A DNA stretch of 64,000 nt from Roridomyces roridus (taxonomy: Eukaryota; Basidiomycota; Agaricomycetes; Agaricales; Mycenaceae). The translations under genes and the position numbers were made by a program. The notes below the pieces were generated by a model. The model was not told the origin of the DNA. It worked only from the letters and a program-made list of their open reading frames with translations, and ran no database searches. How positions within the stretch are numbered: the first letter of the stretch is position 1; every line of letters starts with the position of its first letter. The stretch covers positions 124,001 to 188,000 of the forward strand of contig JARKIF010000040.1 of NCBI GenBank assembly GCA_029378245.1. Direction: 5' to 3'. This document shows positions 57,388 through 64,000 of the stretch, piece by piece.

Positions 57388-58590
57388 ATGCGAGACTTTT
57401 CGCAAGAGGTCATCGACTTGGTCTTGGACGAGGTTGCCGTTTCCTCGGATATGGACCACCCCGGACACTCTTCGATCGCGAAATGTGGACTTGTGTGCCG
57501 ACGATGGGCCTCACGCAGCCGTTTCCACATCTTGCGAGAGCTCTGGTGCGAAGGCCCCGAGATCGAACAATTCCTCAGCCTCCTCGACACCTCTTCGTTC
57601 CCCCTGCTTGCAATGGCGAGGAGCTTGTACATATTCTTCCCCAGTGACAATTCGTACAAGAGGGAGCATCTAGCACGGCTCAGCGAGGGCTGCGTCAGCC
57701 TCACCCAAGTTGTGATGACGATAGACTGGCCGGAGTCGGAGGATTCGGATGTCGATAACGTCTCCTACAGCGTCTTCCTCGAGACATACCTTCCAGTCAT
57801 GGGTCTCCGATGCGGCTCCCACACTCATTTCGAATTCATCGCGTTTTCCGACGCGGAGGTCTCGATCAACACGATAGCCCATATCTTGGCGTCTCTTCCC
57901 GCGCTGCAGGAGTTCAAGATTGCAGAGTCTACGAGGGAGCCACACATCGTGATCACCGAGGACGAGCAAGCAGGAGATCTCAGCTTACTTCCATTCCCGG
58001 CGCATTTGAACGTCCTGGATCTTCACGGGGTGGTGTCGGGCGCCGGCCTGTTCTTCGACTGGCTGGTCTCGCTCCCGGTGCTGCCGGCTGTGGACTGGCT
58101 GCAAATTTACGCCTTTGAACGGGAGAGTGATTGGAATTCTTTGCATGCCTACACACAACGGACCGGGCATCACCTCTTGTTCCTGGATATTGACTCTGAA
58201 ATCGGCGGTGAGACGCCCTTTCGTTCATTCATTGAGGCGACTGATTCTCGCCCGCGTGCAGAGCCGCGCGACCTACTGCGCCACGCTTCCCAACTCCGTC
58301 ACCTCTCCTTCCAATGTAGATCTCCCGCCGACGTGCCCGACTTGTTGCTCAAGCTCACCTCGATTGACTTGGAAGAGGTCCTGATCGTGTGTAAAGGCGA
58401 CGGTCGGACGGTGGCCGATGCAGACGAACTCACTTGCAGAATGCTTGAACTCGTCCTCAAGTCGAAGTTGTTTCGTCGTTTGGAGCGGTTGAGTATTGAA
58501 AATGGGGATCATGCCTCATTATTCCCGGCGGAGGCTAGGGATTCCATGCCGCTGGCGCATGCGCGGGGTATTCTCAGGTGTAGAGAATGA
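57388..58590 (+). CDS. F-box-like/LRR-like protein, family copy 4
   Basis: The frame is open for 400 codons from MRDFSQEVIDLVLDEV. By analogy with copies 1 and 2, a 54 base intron (58208-58261, GTGAGA to GTGCAG, phase 1) very likely lies inside. It is a multiple of three, so the frame also reads through. The spliced length is about 382 residues. The F-box-like region reads CGLVCRRWASRSRFHIL, and the middle LLDTSSFPLLAMA, AHILASLPALQEFKI and LVSLPVLPAVDWLQI. The C-terminus has SMPLAHARGIL. It is probably an SCF adaptor; no lesion was seen. Confidence 0.74.
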   Translation: MRDFSQEVIDLVLDEVAVSSDMDHPGHSSIAKCGLVCRRWASRSRFHILRELWCEGPEIEQFLSLLDTSSFPLLAMARSLYIFFPSDNSYKREHLARLSEGCVSLTQVVMTIDWPESEDSDVDNVSYSVFLETYLPVMGLRCGSHTHFEFIAFSDAEVSINTIAHILASLPALQEFKIAESTREPHIVITEDEQAGDLSLLPFPAHLNVLDLHGVVSGAGLFFDWLVSLPVLPAVDWLQIYAFERESDWNSLHAYTQRTGHHLLFLDIDSEIGGETPFRSFIEATDSRPRAEPRDLLRHASQLRHLSFQCRSPADVPDLLLKLTSIDLEEVLIVCKGDGRTVADADELTCRMLELVLKSKLFRRLERLSIENGDHASLFPAEARDSMPLAHARGILRCRE

Positions 58591-58933
58591 TTGGGGGAGA
58601 TTTCTTGCGGCCACCGAAATTTCTTTTATCAGTCTTGAACGTTGTTTTTTTCGCGGGCTCAAATAGAGTTAGTTTGCGAACCTCGAGCCAGCTTGTATAA
58701 TTCCGCTTTTTTTTCCATTATATAAGGTGGGAGGGATGGAGGGATGAGTATTGGCGTGAATCAGTCCAGTCGCTTTGAGGTCATCTTAATTTGTTTGTGA
58801 ACGCTTGTCACTCTTCGTTCTCTCAACCACCAATGACCATCATCACATTGTGCTCGCACGCCCGGATCGTAAGTACTCAAGAGCACCCTCATCATTTGCT
58901 GAAACGTTTCGACCAGGCGACGCACCACACGGA

Positions 58934-59040
58934 ATGAACAACCTATTCCGAGAGCTGGTCGACCTCGTCCTCGAGTCGTCGCTCGCGGACTTGGACGGGT
59001 GTATTTACCACCTCGCGGACGCGGATAATAATGCTTCATT
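58934..59040 (+). pseudogene. F-box-like family, N-terminal fragment
   Basis: MNNLFRELVDLVLESS matches the start of copies 3 and 4 (MRDFSRELTDLVLD). The similarity fades within about 35 codons, and the NLR gene begins 180 bases later. It is probably a fifth copy truncated there. Confidence 0.45.
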
Positions 59041-59215
59041 TCTGGTGCGTACAGCTAATATGTGCTCAGAATCCCAGAGGCGGCGCTCCCTAGACCAGGT
59101 GTCGGCCATAACCCGGATTATCTTGTTTTATTTTGGCTCATTCTGCCTGTCAGAATTGGGTGCGGCTTCGTTCTTCTATCACGCCTCATGGATTCCGCCT
59201 GCACGTATCTCTCTC

Positions 59216-62200
59216 ATGGCGTCCACCATCTCACTGTGCGGTACGCGGCGCTCCCCATGCCTGGCTATCCCTTTTCTGAATCATTCTTCCAGTGCTATCT
59301 GTGAGCGAAATCTCATGGAAACCGGGTGTGATGCGCGGCGAGAAACCCAACATGTATGTAGCCCTCTACCGAGATGGCGTGGAGGTGCAGCGTACACGGA
59401 CCATCAAGAGAGAACTTTCTCCTAAGTGGGAACACATATTTCGGCTGTGAGTCTCTCGTTAGGAATCACACCTGGGATCTGAACCTTTCAAGCGCGTCGG
59501 ACGTCAAGATGATTTCATTGCGGGTGTCCCACGCCTCGAATAATCCATTCTCCAAACATAAATGTCTTGGGAGCGTTGATATCGACGTACCAACATTTGT
59601 CGAACGAGTCTCCCAGATCAGGGTGTGTCTATTGCTACACCTGGTTGAGAGTCGTTTCTGTTTCTTACCATCACACAGTTGAAGAGCTGAAATTGACGAG
59701 CCACAGCGGCACGGACTCCGGCATGATCACTGTCCATCTCATTGGGGACGATAACCAGGTTGCTGCCGCGGCGGTTGCAAAGGCTAGGAAAGACATCGAG
59801 CGTATTGCGCTCGCTGATCAATCCTCCGCGATCGTCTTGGCATCCTTGTTGGTGGGAAGCGAACTGGCGTCGACGCTAGCATCAGTCACTTCTAAAGTCA
59901 GCACTGTCATGCGTATCGGGAATGAACTGGCAACGGTACATTTGGTTTTGATATCACATGTACATCAGCTGAATTGTACTTCCAGATCCATCCGTACGCC
60001 ACCATGGCTTGGAAAATTCTCACCGGCGTGTATCAGGTGTGAAGGGCTTCTTGAATTGACTAATTTGCTGACTACTGTCAGGTTGTAAAGAAGCAACAAG
60101 ACACGAATGACAAATTGATGAATCTCGTTCAAACCATGGATCAGGTGTATGACTTCGTTGAAGCCGTCGAATTCCTCCCCCAAAAAGTCAAGAGCCTGGA
60201 AAAACAGGTGTCTTCCATTGTCAAAGTGACAGTGGAATGTGCACTGTTCATTCAAGAATACACTGCACACGGATTTTGCAGTGAGTCCATGCCGGTATAC
60301 CAGTTCGTGTTGTAAACAATGAATCTGTGCAGCCCATGCCATCCAGGGAATCTGGGACACCAAGCAACGGAAGATTGATGGTTTATGCCACACATTAGTC
60401 AAGTTGAAAGAGTCCTTCGACAGCGGCCTGACCATTCAATCATTGCTCTTTTCGATCAGGATCATGGATAAACTTGATGGGCTTCGTGAGTTGGTGCACT
60501 TCTCTTTTATTCACTCAACTAAGGTTACAATAGAGCAATCTGATACCCTCAAACGCCTCAACCCAGTTGATATGAATGCCAGTCTGCGCAACACATGTCT
60601 AACAGGGACAAGACAGAAAATGCTTGACAACATCTCTGACTGGGTCACACTACCGTCAGCCTCAGGGAATGTGCTTTGGCTGTCTGGTGTTGCGGGGTGT
60701 GGCAAAAGCACCATATCCACCACTATTTCTGAACGCTTCCGTGCACTTGATAGGCTTGGTGCCTTCCTCTTCTTCCAACGAAATGATCCAGCGCATAGCG
60801 ACCCAAGTGCAGTCATTCGCACCCTTGCATACTCCCTTGGCATTTTTAACTCACATATTGCCTCCGCCATCTCAGTTGCCATCGAACAGGATGCAGCAAT
60901 TGTAAATGCACCCATTCAAACCCAGTTTGCAGAACTGCTTCTTGCACCTCTTCAATCTGTGGAGCAGTACATGGACGGACCTGTCCTCATTATACTTGAT
61001 GCCTTGGATGAGTGTGGCAGCATGGAGTCTCGCAGTATGCTGCTCTCCTTCCTTGCTGAGGAATTCCCAAAACTTCCTCCTGTGTTCCGTTTTCTGCTCA
61101 CCAGTCGGAGAGAGTCAGATATTGCTGGTCAATTCAGAAATCACTTCAAGGAGATCAGCTTGGATCCGGACACCACTGTCACCACTACAGACATTGAGGT
61201 GTTTTTCCGCCATGAGACAACGCAGATACGCAAACAGAAAATCTAGAGGCTGCATGGCCTGGGGAAGTCAAGATAAAGACCTTGGTTGAACTATCTGGGA
61301 ATCTGTTCATCTGGGCTTCGACAGCTATGAGATTCATTAGCCGCTATCGGCCACAGCAGCGTCTGGACGAGTTGATAAACCGCCAGGAAGGATTCAACCT
61401 TGATGCCCTTTACAGTGTAGCATTGCAGAATTCTGCACCTTGGGATGACCCTTGTTTTTCCAAGGATGCTCGGAATGTCCTATCTTGTCTGGCATTTGGA
61501 CGGACCCCAATGACAAATATAACCATGGAAAATCTTTTGCAGCAGCACTGTGCAGAGGTACTTGATCATTTGTCCTGTGTCCTGCACTGGAAGCCAGGAG
61601 AAATGGTCCGAGTCCTCCATACCTCCTTTGTGGATTACCTCACAGACTCTAATCGCTCGGGTGGGACCCCTTGGGGAATGGATGCCGAGACCGGACACCA
61701 AGTACTTGCTTCTACATGTTTACGAGTCCTCCACTCTGAGCTCAAGTTCAATATCTGTAAACTGGAGGACTCTCATGTGATGAATGCAGACATATTTAAT
61801 CTGGTTGAACGGATCAATTTGTTGGTTTCCCCTCAGCTGCAATACTCAGCCTGCTTTCTTTTTGCTCATGTACAGGAAATGCAGCTAGATTCTGTTGCCC
61901 TCAAGAGCTTGGAAGTATTTTTTCTCAATCATGTGCTCCATTGGCTTGAAGTTATGAGTCTGCTTGGACAAATTCCAGATGCCAAAGCAGGCCTTCAAGC
62001 TGCGGCACAGCATCTGAAGGTAGGTTTGATTTGACAAGTTCCCAGACAATGGTCTAACCTCCCTCCCTCTCTTTTAGCTTGCATCAAATCAAGATCAACT
62101 CAGGTCTTTTGTTGCAGACACTCTCACACTTGTAACTGCATTCTCCCCTGCCATGCAGTCCAGTGCTCCACATATCTACCTTTCCGCACTTCCTTTTGCC

Positions 62201-64000
62201 CCCGCACTATCACCCATCAAACAACACTTTGGAAAAACTTTCTCCAGAACTCTCAGACCTCAAACATTGGCGGAAGATTGGCCCAACCGGGACCAGCTTC
62301 TGCAGGCTGTTCCCTCTCCCATCTTCACTGTTGATTTGGCACCAGAAAATGTTCACATTGCCTATGGTTGTCTTGACGGTGCAATACGCTTGTGGGATAT
62401 TTCTGCAGGTGCTCTTGCCATTCCACCCTTTCGTGGGCATAGTTCAACTGTACGGTCTGTCAAATTCTCACCTTGTGGCTCTTACATTGCTTCGGGTTCT
62501 GATGACAAGTCAATCCGTATATGGGATGCAAAAACTGGAGAGACTCTTGTTGGCCCATTGTGGGAACACACTGGTCCCATTTTATGTGTCTGCTTTGCAC
62601 CAAATGGGTCACAAATTGTGTCCGCATCTTCTGATTGTTCATTTCAAGTCTGGAATGCTCATACTGGTGAGCATATAGCAGGTCCATTCCCCCATCCTGG
62701 TGTTGTACAAGCAGTGGACTTTGCTTCTATGGTGTCCCATGTTGTATCCGGGTGTGATGATGGTAAATTACGCATCTGGAACATAGAGGACTGTTCACTT
62801 GTCTGTCCACCCTTGGAAGGCCACGGGGGACCAATATCTTCTGTTCATTTCTCACAGTACTCAGCAGGGGCATATATTGTCTCAGGATCAATGGATCAGA
62901 CCATTTGTGTTTGGAATGCAACTACAGGCAATATGGTTGCTGGCCCACTTCTGGGACATACTGGCCCTGTTCACTCAGTTCAATTTTCACCGAACAGTCA
63001 GTATATTGCCTCTGGGTCTGATGACAAAACCGTGTGTGTATGGGATGCTTGCACTGGGACCATCATTGCTGGGCCAACTACAAGGCATGCCGCATCAGTG
63101 ATGTCTGTTGGATTTTCTAGTGATGGTCATACCATTGTTTCTGGATCGACTGATGCAACATTGCGAACATGGGACTCCCAAACCCTGGCGCTTCTTGCAA
63201 CAAATTTCCAGGCTCATCGTAACCAGATCACTTGTATGTCCTTCTCTTCAGATGGGACTTGGATTGCTGCTGCTAGTGACCAAGGAATTCTGGAAATCTG
63301 GGACACCATGACAGGGGAACTGGTAACGGGTCCCATCCAGGCACACTTGAAATACATCAATTCCATCTGCTTTTCCTCAAAATATGCACATATTGCATCG
63401 GCATCTGATGATCAAACCATCTCCGTCTGGAATGCACAGAGTGGACAATGTATTGTTGGGCCATTACAAGAACACACAGCAGATGTGAATTCTGTTGATT
63501 TTTCGCCCGATGGTTCTGAACGTCTCGCTTCGGGACACAGTGATGGCATAATCTGTGTGTGGGATAGTAATGCAGGAACCATTGTTGCTGGTCCATTCAG
63601 GGCTCCTGGTGCCGGTGAGATCAACACTGTCCGCTTCTCCCCAGATGGAGTGAGGATTATCTCTGCAGATTCCAGTGGATTTATTCGGATATGTGACTCC
63701 GAAACAGGTTTCATAATCCTGGGCATCCCAAATCTTGGGTTTTTGAATTGTCTTGATATCAGCCCAAATGGCTGGTATATTGCAGCTGGACTGGGCAGCA
63801 CATTAGGCATTTGGGATGGAACATCAGGAACACTTATTGAGACCTTCTCTGTACTTCCTATTGCACAGGCCAGATTTCAACAGTGTGTTTCTCACCAGAC
63901 AGCACCCTGGTTGCTTTTGGTTGCACAGATAGCACAGTGTGTGTCCGAAATCTGCAGGCCCAGAATCCGTCCGAAACATTGGCATTCCATGGCCACAATA
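59216..64000 (+). CDS. C2-NACHT-WD40 NLR-type protein (incomplete at window edge, one frame break)
   Basis: This is a fungal NLR of the kind linked to non-self recognition and regulated cell death. The start at 59216 (MASTISLC) leads into a C2-like domain (SWKPGVMRGEKPNMYVALY, then RELSPKWEHIF). Exons 59216-59240, 59293-59446, 59493-59624, 59679-59935, 59986-60036, 60082-60280 and 60333 onward all splice in frame. A helical linker precedes the NACHT domain, which has Walker A GVAGCGKST, Walker B VLIILDALDECG and LLTSRRE. At about 61240, in a run of four A, the frame shifts by one. The NACHT C-terminal part (LFIWASTAMRFI) continues in the new frame to 62019, then an intron to 62077. At least twelve WD40 repeats follow (such as YIASGSDDKSIRIWD). 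A second apparent frame change near 63860 may be another lesion. The sensing ligand is unknown. Confidence 0.82.

Overview
The window looks like nuclear DNA of a mushroom-forming basidiomycete (Agaricomycetes). Coding regions are cut by many 44-60 base GT-AG introns. The families present are typical of that class: a C2-NACHT-WD40 NLR, tandem F-box genes, trichodiene-synthase-type terpene synthases and a Dal5-type MFS transporter. A bloated agaric genome such as that of Mycena and relatives would fit, but the species is inference. All gene models were spliced by eye.

Layout. 0.2-2.0 kb: two damaged copies of a small multi-membrane-span protein family (called the MT family here because every copy begins Met-Thr). 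2.9-5.7 kb: a Dal5-family MFS transporter. 5.7-18.9 kb: about 13 kb without a convincing gene. It holds at least nine copies of a ~90 base element that folds like a tRNA cloverleaf, six of them in a degenerate ~300/600 base tandem array. 18.9-21.7 kb: a Pho80-type cyclin with a long disordered tail. 25.7-30.1 kb: a SPO22/ZIP4-type meiotic TPR protein. 30.2-30.7 kb: a small conserved fungal protein.

31.8-45 kb: a terpenoid locus. Two terpene synthases (minus strand) each sit head to head with an oxidative gene (plus strand): synthase 1 with a flavin monooxygenase, synthase 2 with a cytochrome P450. Three MT-family members (two intact, one dead) lie among them. A third synthase survives only as a 3' fragment, and both P450 copies are broken, so the locus was duplicated and is partly decaying. 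If it works, a synthase would cyclise farnesyl diphosphate and the monooxygenase would oxidise the product.

45.1-45.9 kb: a small secreted or anchored protein of unknown function. 46.3-47.9 kb: a decayed unrecognised gene. 49-58.6 kb: an F-box gene plus four members of a second F-box-like family (three apparently intact, one pseudogene), with a fragment of a fifth at 58.9 kb. 59.2-64 kb: a C2-NACHT-WD40 NLR running off the right edge and carrying one clear frame break.

The two observations most worth following are the cloverleaf repeat family, whose stems vary in a compensated way, and the MT membrane-protein family tied to the terpene locus.
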